In this document: positions 1 through 10,587 of the stretch, piece after piece
Layout of the letters: every line of letters begins with the position of its first letter
How positions within the stretch are numbered: position 1 is the first letter of the stretch
Assembly (NCBI GenBank): GCA_003117195.1
Contig: BDSI01000101.1
Location: 1 to 64,000 of the forward strand
DNA from: Eudorina sp. 2006-703-Eu-15
Taxonomy: Eukaryota > Chlorophyta > Chlorophyceae > Chlamydomonadales > Volvocaceae
Length of the DNA: 64,000 nt
Direction: 5' to 3'
Notes under the pieces: model-generated
Seen by the model: only the letters and a program-made list of their open reading frames with translations
What the model was told of the DNA's origin: nothing
Databases searched by the model: none
Position numbers and translations under genes: made by a program

Positions 1-438
1 CCGGAAAAACCCGGACTTTGGGCCATCGGAACTGGAGAACTCGTTGGCACTCGGTACGCTATCCTTTGCATCTTGAAACTTTGATTCAATACATATTGTT
101 GATTTGTATTCATCTGGCAAGACAGAAAGGCAAATCTTGATGTTGGTGGTATCTTGATGTTCAAACATCAGAACACTATCGAAGTTCAATTTAGCACGCG
201 CCACCTGCCCCTAATCAAGTATTCATCATGCGGCACCTGTTGAAACAAATAGCAGCGCGAGAGAGTTGTTTGATGTTGACCCGGGTCCATGGAGACCGCG
301 GAGCTTTGCTTTGACCGTTTGTGCGCAAAGAATTTTTTCAGCCAAACCAAGGATACCTTGCAATAGAGGACAATTAATATGACAAATATTGCGAATTAGT
401 TTAGCGGATAATGAACGTTTTGCCGTTACCCACGCACG

Positions 439-441
<3 letters not shown>

Positions 442-493
<52 letters not shown>
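442..493. repeat. (CA)26 dinucleotide microsatellite
   Basis: An uninterrupted run of CA units spans these 52 bases. It encodes artificial His-Thr or Val-Cys runs in the overlapping frames, which are not genes. Confidence 0.98.
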
Positions 494-498
<5 letters not shown>

Positions 499-499
499 T

Positions 500-890
500 T
501 GAGGTTCTGGCACGACTGTTATGGCACGACATATATGCCCCTGGAGTTCCAGGTTCGACCCCGGCCGAGAGCGGGTCAAAGACCCTCGATAGTAAGAGGG
601 CAAGGGTGCCCCCATGTCGATGGACGGTGAAGGACCCGATTAAAGTGACCTGCGAGCTGACCAGGAGCGGAGTTGACGCCTTAGTTGATTCGGCAGATTC
701 CGCTGGATGCCGGTGGTGGGTGCTGAACCCGGGAAGAGCACTGATTTCGGTGAAATCGGCATGGGAGACCGGATGAGGGTTCCCCGAAATACCGGGGAAG
801 GTAGGGACTGCCAGGTTAGTGGCCACGGGTGAAGCTGAACCCCCCTATCCCACACAATCATACACTTACTTACTTACTTACTTGGTCGGC
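500..890 (+). mobile_element. Possible SINE or short non-LTR element with CTTA tail
   Basis: A pol III B-box-like sequence (GGTTCGACCCC) lies at 552-562, and the segment ends in about five CTTA units at 864-883, the kind of short tandem tail seen on some non-LTR elements and SINEs. The A box is not convincing (the best candidate, near 508-518, matches poorly). No target duplication was identified. It could equally be unrelated unique sequence. Confidence 0.2.
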
Positions 891-977
891 CACTAGGGCC
901 TCGACCGTCGATTCAATTAGAAATGACAGATAACAACACTTGAGCACCGAACTCTCCAAAATTTTTACTAACATGTG

Positions 978-999
978 TCGGCATATTTCAATATGCCGA
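978..999. other. Perfect 9-bp hairpin with TTCA loop
   Basis: TCGGCATAT and ATATGCCGA flank a 4-base loop, giving a perfect stem-loop 150 bp upstream of the ORF1-like start. No function can be assigned. Confidence 0.6.
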
Positions 1000-1147
1000 A
1001 TTCAAGTTTTTTGGGCGCTTTCGGACACGGGAATGGCCATCGACAGTAGTCAACGACCAGACCTCTTTCACTAACGCGCCACAGCGCACCAACCCCTTTT
1101 CCTAGACCTCAAGAACAATTCATTTTAAATCTCAATTACCTAACACA

Positions 1148-2415
1148 ATGACTCAAAAGCGTCGGCAGCGTACACGGCCTCCACGCGGTACCGACAACGA
1201 CGCAGCGCCCGAACGCGGCGCATTCCGCATGAGAGATCTGTACGAGGAGCTTAATGAACCTGCTATTCCTGGGAGACAATCCGCTGCGAATTGAGTGCCC
1301 CGGCGGGCAGCGCGGACCTGGACACGCTCACCTGGGCGCGACAGGGCACCCTTGCGAACGCGATCGTCCAAGCCATCGACCCGACGGGAACCGGACACGT
1401 GGCTATCGATCAAGCCACAGCCTACCGACCGAATCCAGACGGGCCCACGATGGTAAAAGTCAGGGCCCGAGCACCGCAGGGGACTCTGGCCAAACTCGCA
1501 CCCCGGCTCACACAAGGGGACGGACTGGACCTGCCACCGTTTCCAATCCTCTCCGGACAACCTGAGCTGGCAAGCGGGCGGGTCCGCATCCTCGACGCTC
1601 CCAAGGTCACAGTTAGGCAATACCGCGTCGGTGGACGACCCTGGGATGTTAAGCCCTGGATGGTAAAACCCATGCTTGAGCGGACCATCCCAGGCCTCCA
1701 GGGCCACGTCAAGGATGTCCGGTGCCTGGACTTGTCCACGGACGTGATGGTGGGCGTGAGCCCAGACGCCCCAACACTGCCTGAGACGCTTGAACTCAGT
1801 TTCAGTGACCTCCACAACAGGCCAGCCGAGGCCACGCTGACGTTCCGGTGCATGCCGCTGCCCCGATGCGAGGCCAGCGTCTCAAGCAAGCCGCCCCCCC
1901 GGGCGATCGTCATTGCAGCCAGAGAAAAGCACTGGCGAACAGTCGCCGACCACGTGCGGCCCGTCGTGCAGCAGATGGTAGCCATCGAGCACGAGGTCCG
2001 GCTCAAGAGGATATACCAGCAGCGGGCGTCAGCAGCTGCAGCTGCTGCCGCTGTCCCCTCAGACCCCCGCCCGGCGGCGGCGGCACGGACTCAACCGCGG
2101 TCGGAGACAGACCCACAGCACGATCCAGGCCAGGCAGCGGCGGCAGCCGCAACCACGGCGACGGCGGACAGGGCGAGCCGAAGCGCAAGGGGGACCCCGG
2201 CGCCTACAGCCAGAGCAGCAACGGACGGTCAGACACGGACTCCCGCATCCTCCGGTAACCGCGCGGCCGCGCAGCAGCTCGCGGAAACACTCCGGCAGCA
2301 GGCGGATCAAGAGACCAAAGCGCACAACGCTGAGGTCAGAGCTCGGACAGCGGCGCACTTAGCCCAGCAAGACGCGGAGGCCAAGGCCGCACGAATCGCC
2401 GCCGCCGCAGCCGCC
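1148..2415 (+). pseudogene. Gag-like (LINE ORF1-like) frame, frameshifted and truncated
   Basis: An ATG at 1148 opens a basic N-terminus (MTQKRRQRTRPPR) that runs 48 codons to a TGA at 1292. The next frame is open from 1258 onward and carries the protein to about 2415, so one indel within 1258-1294 would make a single frame of about 420 residues. The middle part is a globular-looking, unrecognised domain. It is followed by an Ala/Pro/Gln-rich linker and, near 2270-2400, a heptad-like segment rich in Ala, Glu, Gln and Lys that looks like a coiled coil. No CCHC knuckle is visible, but the frame is cut at 2416 by LINE 3'UTR sequence, so a C-terminal knuckle could be lost. Position next to LINE copies and the composition suggest a LINE ORF1/gag protein. 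That is inference: no other copy occurs in the window and I cannot name the family. Confidence 0.45.
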
Positions 2416-2511
2416 GTTTCCCTTGCTCGTGGCGTGCTCGTGCTCTGCCGGGCCGGCGTCTGTTGGCGTGGCTGGTGGAGCGGCGCCCTGTTGTGCGGCC
2501 CTGCGGTGTGC
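2416..2511 (+). mobile_element. LINE 3'UTR fragment, both ends lost
   Basis: These ~96 bases match the middle of the LINE 3'UTR as seen for example from 6330 to 6422. The fragment starts directly against the ORF1-like frame and is broken at 2511 by the poly(T) of a minus-strand tail. Confidence 0.85.
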
Positions 2512-2669
2512 TTTTTTTTTTCTGAGAGGGACGTTACAAGGACAAAGGGACGGAAGCAGACCAAGCAGCAAGCCGGGAAGAAGGCCAGACGGCAAGCAAA
2601 GACCACCACACCGCAACCGAGCCCCAGAGGCACCAACCAGAAGGAAAGGGAACCAAGCAACGCCAACCT
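2512..2669 (-). mobile_element. 5'-truncated LINE tail, ~148 bp
   Basis: Poly(T) at 2512-2521 is followed by the standard LINE 3' end read on the minus strand (CTGAGAGGGACGTTACAAGG). The copy ends abruptly at the poly(T) of the next minus-strand copy. Confidence 0.92.
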
Positions 2670-4448
2670 TTTTTTTTTTTTTCTGAGAGGGACGTTACAA
2701 GGACAAAGGGACGGAAACAGACCAAGCAGCAAGCCGGGAAGAAGGCCAGACGGCAAGCAAAGACCACCACACCGCAACCGAGCCCCAGAGGCACCAACCA
2801 GAAGGAAAGGGAACCAAGCAACGCCAACCTCACAGACAGGACGGGGACAGGGACAGGGCGGCAGAGGGAGAGAAAAGCTCCCAAAGCGGCAAAACGGCAC
2901 AACAAGGCCGCACCTCCTACTCCAGGCCACCAGGCGAGACGGAAGGCCAAAGACGACCCACCCACCAACAAACAACAAAAGACAAAAAAAAAGAAAAGAA
3001 AAACAGCTACAAAACCAGAACAGAGCAACGAGGCAAACACTACCCAAAGAAGCAGGGCAACACCCAACTGCAGCAGCCACAGAAGACACAATGCAAACAA
3101 ACGGAAGCAACAACCTGCAGCAGCCCCAGGGAACACCGGAACTCCCAACAGAAGGAGACACACCAGACCGCCCAACCGAAGGAACCCAAACCCCCACCCC
3201 CCAAAAACAGACCCCCCAGGCTCGCACGAACCCAAAAGCAACGAGGTGCCGCCCAAGGCACAGGAGGCCAGGGCACGAGCACACCAAGGCGCCAAGCACG
3301 TCACGGCCGAACCTGGGTGCCGCTCGGTAGGTTCTCGAGCACGAGCACACCGCAGGGCCGCACAACAGGGCGCCGCTCCACCAGCCAAGCCAACAGACGC
3401 CGGCCCGGCAGAGCACGAGCACGCCACGAGCAAGGGAAACGTCTAGGGCTGGTACCCTGCGGGGCGCAGCAAGCAGGCACACCCCTCCCTCGCCAACCCA
3501 ACCCTGGAGGCCCTCACCCTACAACACTGGGCCCCCTAGACCCCAGCACCCTCGAGGCCCCCACACAAAGCCGAACTGAAACCCCCTTTCACTACTGCCC
3601 TACACAAACCGGAAACGGCTCACACAACAAACCCCCCTGAGCTGGGCTGAGCTGATGCTGTAGCTGTAGCTGCGAGCTGAAACTAATCTGACATTACTGT
3701 GGCGGCAGCCTGTGGGGCTGGCACAGGGTGGGCCAGGGACAGCTGGACCCGCAGCCTGGGCGCCTGCCCTTCGGCACGCTCGACAGAGCACAGGACACCT
3801 TCATGCGCCCACGAGGCTTCGAAGGCGTCCAGCGGAGCTGTCTTCAGCTGGGCGGTGATGTGTGAGAGTGGCAACCCAGCCATGGTGTCGTCGGGCAACG
3901 CTGCCATCCGGAAATGCGCCCACATGAGCCGTTGGAGCTCGCTGACCACCTGGGTGACGACCGCTTCAGAGGGGCAGGGCTCGGTGTCAGCGGCTTGGTG
4001 GTGGCACCAGACGGCCCACAGCCAGGTGGCCCGAAGGGCGGTCCAGAGGGTTTGCAGGCCCGGGCTGGTTGGGTACTGGCCCCAGGCGGCGGCCCAGTCT
4101 CCCAGCAGCAGTTCAACGCTCATCATTGGGGGGCCGGGCCCCCGGTGATGGCCCCCCAGAGAGCCACCAGCCACTCACGAGCACCCTGGTACGCCGGGCA
4201 GGCCACAAAGATGTGGGTCAAGCTGTCCAGGAACGGTTCTGGCCGCCATCGCCGCGGCTGCTGCTGCTGTGGCTGCTGCTGTGGCTGCTGCTGTGGCTGT
4301 TGGCAGGGTGGGTGGCTGCAGGCGGCGCGGTCTGGCCGGCCTTTGGTTGCTAGGTACAGGCCGCACGGGAGCCGTGCATGGTGCAGCCGCCACACCAGGG
4401 CCTTGGCCCGGTTGCTGGCCGGGCTGTCCCACAGCCGCTGCCAGGTCT

Positions 4449-4902
4449 GCTGCAGGTTGTTGCTTCCGTTTGTTTGCTTTGTGTCTTCTGTGGCTGCTGC
4501 AGTTGGGTGTTGCCCTGCTTCTTTGGGTAGTGTTTGCCTCGTTGCTGTGTTCTGGTTATGTAGCTGTTTTTCTTTCCTTTTTTTTTTGTCTTTTGTTGTT
4601 TGTTGGTGGGTGGGTCGTCTTTGGCCTTCCGTCTCGCCTGTTGGCCTGGAGTAGGAGGTGCGGCCTTGTTGTGCCGTTTTGCCGCTTTGGGAGCTTTTCT
4701 CTCCCTCTGCCGCCCTGTCCCTGTCCCCGTCCTGTCTGTGAGGTTGGCGTTGCTTGGTTCCCTTTCCTTCTGGTTGGTGCCTCTGGGGCTCGGTTGCGGT
4801 GTGGTGGTCTTTGCTTGCCGTCTGGCCTTCTTCCCGGCTTGCTGCTTGGTCTGCTTCCGTCCCTTTGTCCTTGTAACGTCCCTCTCAGAAAAAAAAAAAA
4901 AA
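4449..4902 (+). mobile_element. LINE tail inserted in ORF2, with 5-bp target duplication
   Basis: About 440 bp of 3'UTR ending in poly(A) at 4889-4902. The target GGTCT is duplicated at 4444-4448 and 4903-4907, and removing the insert restores the ORF2 sequence seen in other copies. It is a clean target-primed insertion into a minus-strand copy of the same family. Confidence 0.93.
4872..4876 (+). promoter_or_regulatory. Green-algal poly(A) signal TGTAA of the LINE family (representative)
   Basis: TGTAA lies 12 nt before the first A of the poly(A) tail. The same TGTAA-N12-poly(A) arrangement ends the full-sequence LINE tails in the window, for example at 6249, 7087, 30561, 33368 and 58405. 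TGTAA is the known polyadenylation signal of Chlamydomonas and its relatives. Here it fixes the RNA 3' end used for target-primed reverse transcription. Confidence 0.85.
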
Positions 4903-6139
4903 GGTCTTGTGCTTCTGGGCCGCCGTGGGTGCACCCAAGCCCGGCGGGTCTGGCGGTTCAGGCGGGTCAGGTGGGTCTGGCAGGTCAGGTGGGTCCGGCG
5001 GGGCGGGTGGGTCCACGGGGGCCAGCTGATCTGGTAGGTCCGGCGGGCTCCCTTGCAGCGGCCCGGCGGGGGGTGGTTGATGAAGGTAGATGGCCCAGCT
5101 GTCGAGGGGCCTGCCCCTGGGTCCCCCCGGCTGTGAGGACGCCGCTGAGTTGCCGGCAGCTGAGTGACACTGGCTGTGAACGGGGAGAGTGGGTTGCAAC
5201 GTGGCCGCATCCAGGCTGCAGGCTGGACTGGGTGCATCCTGAACCAGCTGCTATGGCTGGGGGCCCGGTTGGCTGCATGCTGGTGTCTCCATTCCTCCTC
5301 CAGGACTGTGAGGGCACTGCGATTACCCGGGAGTGTAGGCCACGCAGCGGGCGTCAGGGGTCCTGGGCCGTGGTCTCCCAAAGCCAGGCGTGCAGCTGTG
5401 AGACGGCGGCGGGTTTCGCAGACTGTGTAGTGTACCAGTGGCAGGGCGCCGTGGCCATGACTGAGGGGGTGGCACTGCACCTCGCTCCAGGGGCCCAGGA
5501 GCTGGTTCTCGGTTGGCCACAAGGCCGGCCGCTCAGCCGGTGGGGCAGCCTGGTACGCCAGCCGCTCCGCCAGGGACCAGAAGCGGCGCGGCTTTTTGCC
5601 TGGTAGGACACAGGCCGCCAGCCACGCTTCAGGGGCCGCTGCCCCGGCCGCTGTTGGTTCAGGGGTGACGAGGCGGCCGCTGGGCAGGGCAGCCAGTAGA
5701 GCTCCGGACGGGCTGCGGACCCAGTTGCTGTCCAGTGACACTTGCCAATTTGCTGCTTCAGGAAGTTCTGCGGTCAGGAGGCCACCTGGCAGGAGCTGGT
5801 GCCAGTCTGGAGGCACGGCAGCCAGCACAGCCTGCAGTTGGGGGTCACGCTGGGCCAGGGCTGGGGCTGCACGCAGGGCTGCCACGGTGCACGGTGCGTC
5901 GATGGGTCCACCCTCAGGCATACCGGGGGGCTGGAATGGCTGTCCTGTCACTGGGTCCCGAAGGGCTGCATTGTAGTACAGCGGCTCATGCAGCAGCGCC
6001 CGCGCGTCAGTGCCCTCAGGGTAAGGCAGCCGGCAGGGCTGTGAGGCCCGGAAGGATGTCACCAGGCTGGCCAGGTACGGGGGCAGGTTTGCCGGTGGGT
6101 CCACCGTCCCATACACCCAACCCCAGCCGGCGGTCCCCC

Positions 6140-6261
6140 GGTCTGGGGCTCGGTTGCGGTGTGGTGGTTTTTGTTTGCCGTCTGGCCTTCTTCCCGGCTT
6201 GCTGCTTGGTCTGCTTCCGTCCCTTTGTCCTTGTAACGTCCCTCTCAGAAAAAAAAAAAAA
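6140..6261 (+). mobile_element. 5'-truncated LINE tail, ~110 bp plus poly(A)
   Basis: It begins with the CTGGGGCTCGG segment of the 3'UTR, joined to minus-strand ORF2 through a two-base overlap, and ends in poly(A) at 6249-6261. It sits directly in front of another plus-strand 3'UTR. Confidence 0.9.
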
Positions 6262-7103
6262 GGGTTGGGTTGGCGAGGGAGGGGTGTGCCTGCTTGCTGC
6301 GCCCCGCAGGGTACCAGCCCTAGACGTTTCCCTTGCTCGTGGCGTGCTCGTGCTCTGCCGGGCCGGCGTCTGTTGGCGTGGCTGGTGGAGCGGCGCCCTG
6401 TTGTGCGGCCCTGCGGTGTGCTCGTGCTCGAGAACCTACCGAGCGGCACCCGGGTTCGGCCGTGACGTGCTTGGCGCCTTGGTGTGCTCGTGCCCTGGCC
6501 TCCTGTGCCTTGGGCGGCACCTCGTTGCTTTTGGGTTCGTGCGAGCCTGGGGGGTCTGTTTTTGGGGGGTGGGGGGTTTGGGTTCCTTCGGTTGGGCGGT
6601 CTGGTGTGTCTCCTTCTGTTGGGAGTTCCGGTGTTCCCTGGGGCTGCTGCAGGTTGTTGCTTCCGTTTGTTTGCTTTGTGTCTTCTGTGGCTGCTGCAGT
6701 TGGGTGTTGCCCTGCTTCTTTGGGTAGTGTTTGCCTCGTTGCTGTGTTCTGGTTTTGTAGCTGTTTTTCTTTTCTTTTTTTTTTTGTCTTTTGTTGTTTG
6801 TTGGTGGGTGGGTCGTCTTTGGCCTTCCGTCTCGCCTGTTGGCCTGGAGTAGGAGGTGCGGCCTTGTTGTGCCGTTTTGCCGCTTTGGGAGCTTTTCTCT
6901 CCCTCTGCCGCCCTGTCCCTGTCCCCGTCCTGTCTGTGAGGTTGGCGTTGCTTGGTTCCCTTCCCTTCTGGTTGGTGCCTCTGGGGCTCGGTTGCGGTGT
7001 GGTGGTCTTTGCTTGCCGTCTGGCCTTCTTCCCGGCTTGCTGCTTGGTCTGCTTCCGTCCCTTTGTCCTTGTAACGTCCCTCTCAGAAAAAAAAAAAAAA
7101 AAA
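6262..7103 (+). mobile_element. LINE 3'UTR copy, ~825 bp plus poly(A)
   Basis: It covers most of the 3'UTR, from the GGGTTGGGTTGGCG segment to the poly(A) at 7087-7103. It carries no coding sequence. The long open frames across it in several frames come from its composition and are not genes. Confidence 0.92.
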
Positions 7104-8267
7104 CAGACCCCCCAGGCTCGCACGAACCCAAATCACCGAGGTGCCGCCCAAGGCACAGGAGGCCAGGGCACGAGCACACCAAGGCGCCAAGCACGTCACG
7201 GCCGAACCCGGGTGCCCTCAAGCACGAGCACACCGCAGGGCCGCACAACAGGGCGCCGCTCTGCCGGCCACGCCAACAGACGCCGGCCCGGCAGAGCACG
7301 AGCACGCCACAAGCAAGGGGAACGTCCAGGGCTGGTACCCTACGGGGCGCAGCAAGCAGGCACACCCCTCCCTCGCCAAACCCAACCCTGGAGGCCCTCA
7401 CCCCTACAACACTGGCCCCCCTAGACCCCAGCACCCTCGAGGCCCCCACACAAAGCCGAACTGAAACCCCCTTTCACTACTGCCCTACACAAACCGGAAA
7501 CGGCTCACACAACAAAACCCCCTGGAGCTGGGCTGAGCTGATGCTGTAGCTGTAGCTGCGAGCTGAAACTAATCTGACATTACTGCGGCGGCAGCCTGTG
7601 GGGCTGGCACAGGGTGGGCCAGGGACAGATGGACCCGCAGCCTGGGTGCCTGCCCTTCGGCACGCTCGACAGAGCACAGGACACCTTCATGCGCCCACGA
7701 GGCTTCGAAGGCGTCCAGCGGAGCTGTCTTCAGCTGGGCGGTGATGTGTGAGAGTGGCAACCCAGCCATGGTGTCGTCGGGCAACGCTGCCATCCGGAAA
7801 TGCGCCCACATGAGCCGTTGGAGCTCGCTGACCACCTGGGTGACGACCGCTTCGGAGGGGCAGGGCTCGGTGTCAGCAGCTTGGTGGTGGCACCAGACGG
7901 CCCACAGCCAGGTGGCCCGAAGGGCGGTCCAGAGGGTTTGCAGGCCCGGGCTGGTTGGGTACTGGCCCCAGGCGGCGGCCCAGTCTCCCAGCAGCAGTTC
8001 AACGCTCATCATTGGGGGGCCGGGCCCCCCGGTGATGGCCCCCAGAGAGCCACCAGCCACTCACGAGCACCCTTGTACGCCGGGCAGGCCACAAAGATGT
8101 GGGTCAAGCTGTCCATGCACGGTTCTGGCCGCCATCGCCGCGGCTGCTGCTGCTGTGGCTGCTGCTGTTTTTTTTTTTTTTTTTCTGAGAGGGACGTTGT
8201 GGCTGTTGGCAGGGTGGGTGGCTGCAGGCGGCGCGGTCCGGCCGGCCTTTGGTTGCGAGGTACAGGC
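7104..8267 (-). mobile_element. LINE fragment: 5' part of 3'UTR plus ORF2 C-terminus
   Basis: The 3'-terminal ~600 bp of the 3'UTR is missing. The copy starts within the 3'UTR at 7104, passes the ORF2 stop at 7569-7571, and carries the C-terminal domain and the zinc-finger region up to about 8267. There it is joined head to head with a plus-strand ORF2 fragment. A 31-bp micro-insertion interrupts the CTG tract at 8168-8198, so the frame is broken. Confidence 0.9.
8168..8198 (-). mobile_element. Minimal LINE insertion: poly(T) plus 14 bp of 3' end
   Basis: Seventeen T (8168-8184) are followed by only CTGAGAGGGACGTT, the last 14 bases of the LINE on the minus strand, inside the CTG-repeat part of ORF2. 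It is one of the most extreme 5' truncations here. Confidence 0.88.
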
Positions 8268-9818
8268 TGCCCTGCCCAGCGGCCGCCTCGTCACCCCTGA
8301 ACCAACAGCGGCCGGGGCAGCGGCCCCTGAAGCGTGGCTGGCGGCCTGTGTCCTACCAGGCAAAAAGCCGCGCCGCTTCTGGTCCCTGGCGGAGCGGCTG
8401 GCGTACCAGGCTGCCCCACCGGATGAGCGGCCGGCCTTGTGGCCAACCGAGAACCAGCTCCTGGGCCCCTGGAGCGAGGTGCAGTGCCACCCCCTCAGTC
8501 ATGGCCACGGCGCCCTGCCACTGGTACACTACACAGTCTGCGAAACCCGCCGCCGTCTCACAGCTGCACGCCTGGCTTTGGGAGACCACGGCCCAGGACC
8601 CCTGACGCCCGCTGCGTGGCCTACACTCCCGGGTAATCGCAGTGCCCTCACAGTCCTGGAGGAGGAATGGAGACACCAGCATGCAGCCAACCGGGCCCCC
8701 AGGCATAGCAGCTGGTTCAGGATGCACCCAGTCCAGCCTGCAGCCTGGATGCGGCCACGTTGCAACCCACTCTCCCCGTTCACAGCCAGTGTCACTCAGC
8801 TGCCGGCAACTCAGCGGCGTCCTCACAGCCGGGGGGACCCAGGGGCAGGCCCCTTGACAGCTGGGCCATCTACCTTCATCAACCACCCCCCCGCAGGGCC
8901 GCTGCAAGGGAGCCCGCCGGACCTACCAGATCAGCTGGCCCCGTGGACCCACCCGCCCCGCCGGACCCACCTGACCTGCCAGACCCACCTGACCCGCCTG
9001 AACCGCCAGACCCGCCGGGCTTGGGTGCACCCACGGCGGCCCAGAAGCACAAGACCTGGCAGCGGCTGTGGGACAGCCCGGCCAGCAACCGGGCCAAGGC
9101 CCTGGTGTGGCGGCTGCACCATGCACGGCTCCCGTGCGGCCTGTACCTAGCAACCAAAGGCCGGCCAGACCGCGCCGCCTGCAGCCACCCACCCTGCCAA
9201 CAGCCACAGCAGCAGCCACAGCAGCAGCCACAGCAGCAGCAGCCACGGCGATGGCGGCCAGAACCGTGCATGGACAGCTTGACCCACATCTTTGTGGCCT
9301 GCCCGGCGTACCAGGGTGCTCGTGAGTGGCTGGTGGCTCTCTGGGGGGCCATCACCGGGGGGCCCGGCCCCCCAATGATGAGCGTTGAACTGCTGCTGGG
9401 AGACTGGGCCGCCGCCTGGGGCCAGTACCCAACCAGCCCGGGCCTGCAAACCCTCTGGACCGCCCTTCGGGCCACCTGGCTGTGGGCCGTCTGGTGCCAC
9501 CACCAAGCCGCTGACACCGAGCCCTGCCCCTCTGAAGCGGTCGTCACCCAGGTGGTCAGCGAGCTCCAACGGCTCATGTGGGCGCATTTCCGGATGGCAG
9601 CGTTGCCCGACGACACCATGGCTGGGTTGCCACTCTCACACATCACCGCCCAGCTGAAGACAGCTCCGCTGGACGCCTTCGAAGCCTCGTGGGCGCATGA
9701 AGGTGTCCTGTGCTCTGTCGAGCGTGCCGAAGGGCAGGCGCCCAGGCTGCGGGTCCAGCTGTCCCTGGCCCACCCTGTGCCAGCCCCACAGGCTGCCGCC
9801 ACAGTAATGTCAGATTAG
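8268..9818 (+). pseudogene. LINE ORF2 C-terminal half, truncated
   Basis: In plus orientation this encodes the part of ORF2 after the RT core, with two frames in use (a shift near 8870-8945). Visible in order: a conserved stretch shared by all copies; a Pro-Asp-rich linker near 8935-9020; then W..LW and LHHARLPCGLYL, typical of the segment before LINE zinc fingers; the first Cys pair at 9180-9182 and 9195-9197 (CSHPPC); a Gln/Pro tract; and the second pair in HIFVAC (His 9285-9287, Cys 9300-9302). A ~165-residue C-terminal domain follows. There is no RT core, so it is a dead fragment. Confidence 0.88.
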
Positions 9819-9930
9819 TTTCAGCTCGCAGCTACAGCTACAGCATCAGCTCAGCCCAGCTCAGGGGGGTTTGTTGTGTGAGCAGTTTCCGGTTTGTGTA
9901 GGGCAGTAGTGAAAGGGGGTTTCAGTTCGG

Positions 9931-10587
9931 CGCCCTGTTGTGCGGCCCTGCGGTGTGCTCGTGCTCGAGACCCTACCGAGCGGCACCCGGGTTCGGCCGT
10001 GACGTGCTTGGCGCCTTGGTGTGCTCGTGCCCTGGCCTCCTGTGCCTTGGGCGGCACCTCGTTGCTTTTGGGTTCGTGCGAGCCTGGGGGGTCTGTTTTT
10101 GGGGGGTGGGGGGTTGGGTTCCTTCGGTTGGACGGTTGGGCCCTTCGGTGGGCAGGTTGTTGCTTCCGTTTGTTTGCTTTGTGTCTTCTGTGGCTGCTGC
10201 AGTTGGGTGTTGCCCTGCTTCTTTGGGTAGTGTTTGCCTCGTTGCTGTTTTTCTTTTCTTTTTTTTGTCTTTTGTTGTTTGTTGGTGGGTGGGTCGTCTT
10301 TGGCCTTCCGTCTCGCCTGTTGGCCTGGAGTAGGAGGTGCGGCCTTGTTGTGCCGTTTTGCCGCTTTGGGAGCTTTTCTCTCCCTCTGCCGCCCTGTCCC
10401 TGTCCCCGTCCTGTCTGTGAGGTTGGCGTTGCTTGGTTCCCTTTCCTTCTGGTTGGTGCCTCTGGGGCTCGGTTGCGGTGTGGTGGTCTTTGCTTGCCGT
10501 CTGGCCTTCTTCCCGGCTTGCTGCTTGGTCTGCTTCCGTCCCTTTGTCCTTGTAACGTCCCTCTCAGAAAAAAAAAAAAAAAAAAAA
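9931..10587 (+). mobile_element. LINE tail in LINE 3'UTR, 6-bp target duplication
   Basis: The insert starts at CGCCCTGTTGTG, has an internal 3'UTR deletion near 10125-10155, and ends in poly(A) at 10568-10587. GTTCGG is repeated on both sides (9925-9930 and just after the poly(A)). Removing it restores a continuous 3'UTR. Confidence 0.9.

Larger units (their letters stand above)
1..1147. other. Non-LINE flank, no gene seen
   Basis: This stretch is visibly less GC-rich than the rest and matches none of the window's LINE or DIRS-like sequences. It holds a long CA microsatellite, a short CTTA tandem tract, a perfect small hairpin, and A/T-rich sequence just before the ATG at 1148. Reading frames across it are short and driven by the CA repeat. 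It may be older host or transposon DNA, or the 5' leader of the ORF1-like gene that follows. I recognise no product. Confidence 0.6.
2669..6139 (-). mobile_element. LINE copy: 3'UTR plus ORF2 C-terminal half, interrupted
   Basis: Poly(T) at 2669-2682, then 1,000 bp of 3'UTR up to the ORF2 stop at 3683-3685, then ORF2 to 4448. A plus-strand LINE tail (4449-4902) splits it, and ORF2 resumes at 4903 and runs to about 6139, where another plus-strand tail abuts it. The 5' part of the element is missing. Confidence 0.92.
3683..6139 (-). pseudogene. LINE ORF2 C-terminal portion (reverse transcriptase protein), broken
   Basis: This encodes the region downstream of the RT catalytic core through the C-terminal end (...VMSD). 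Read from the C-terminus it holds a ~140-residue tail domain, then the zinc finger: HIFVAC supplies the H and last C, and CSHPPC the first two C, separated by a Gln/Pro tract encoded by CTG/CAG units near 4257-4305. Upstream of that is a run of Pro-Asp repeats. The frame is broken near 4140 by a lost base in a C run and by the inserted LINE tail at 4449-4902. It lacks the RT and endonuclease domains, so it cannot be functional. Confidence 0.88.

Noticed and set aside
411..776. Frames over the CA microsatellite (His-Thr or Val-Cys runs)
   Set aside because: Pure repeat translation with no conserved sequence.
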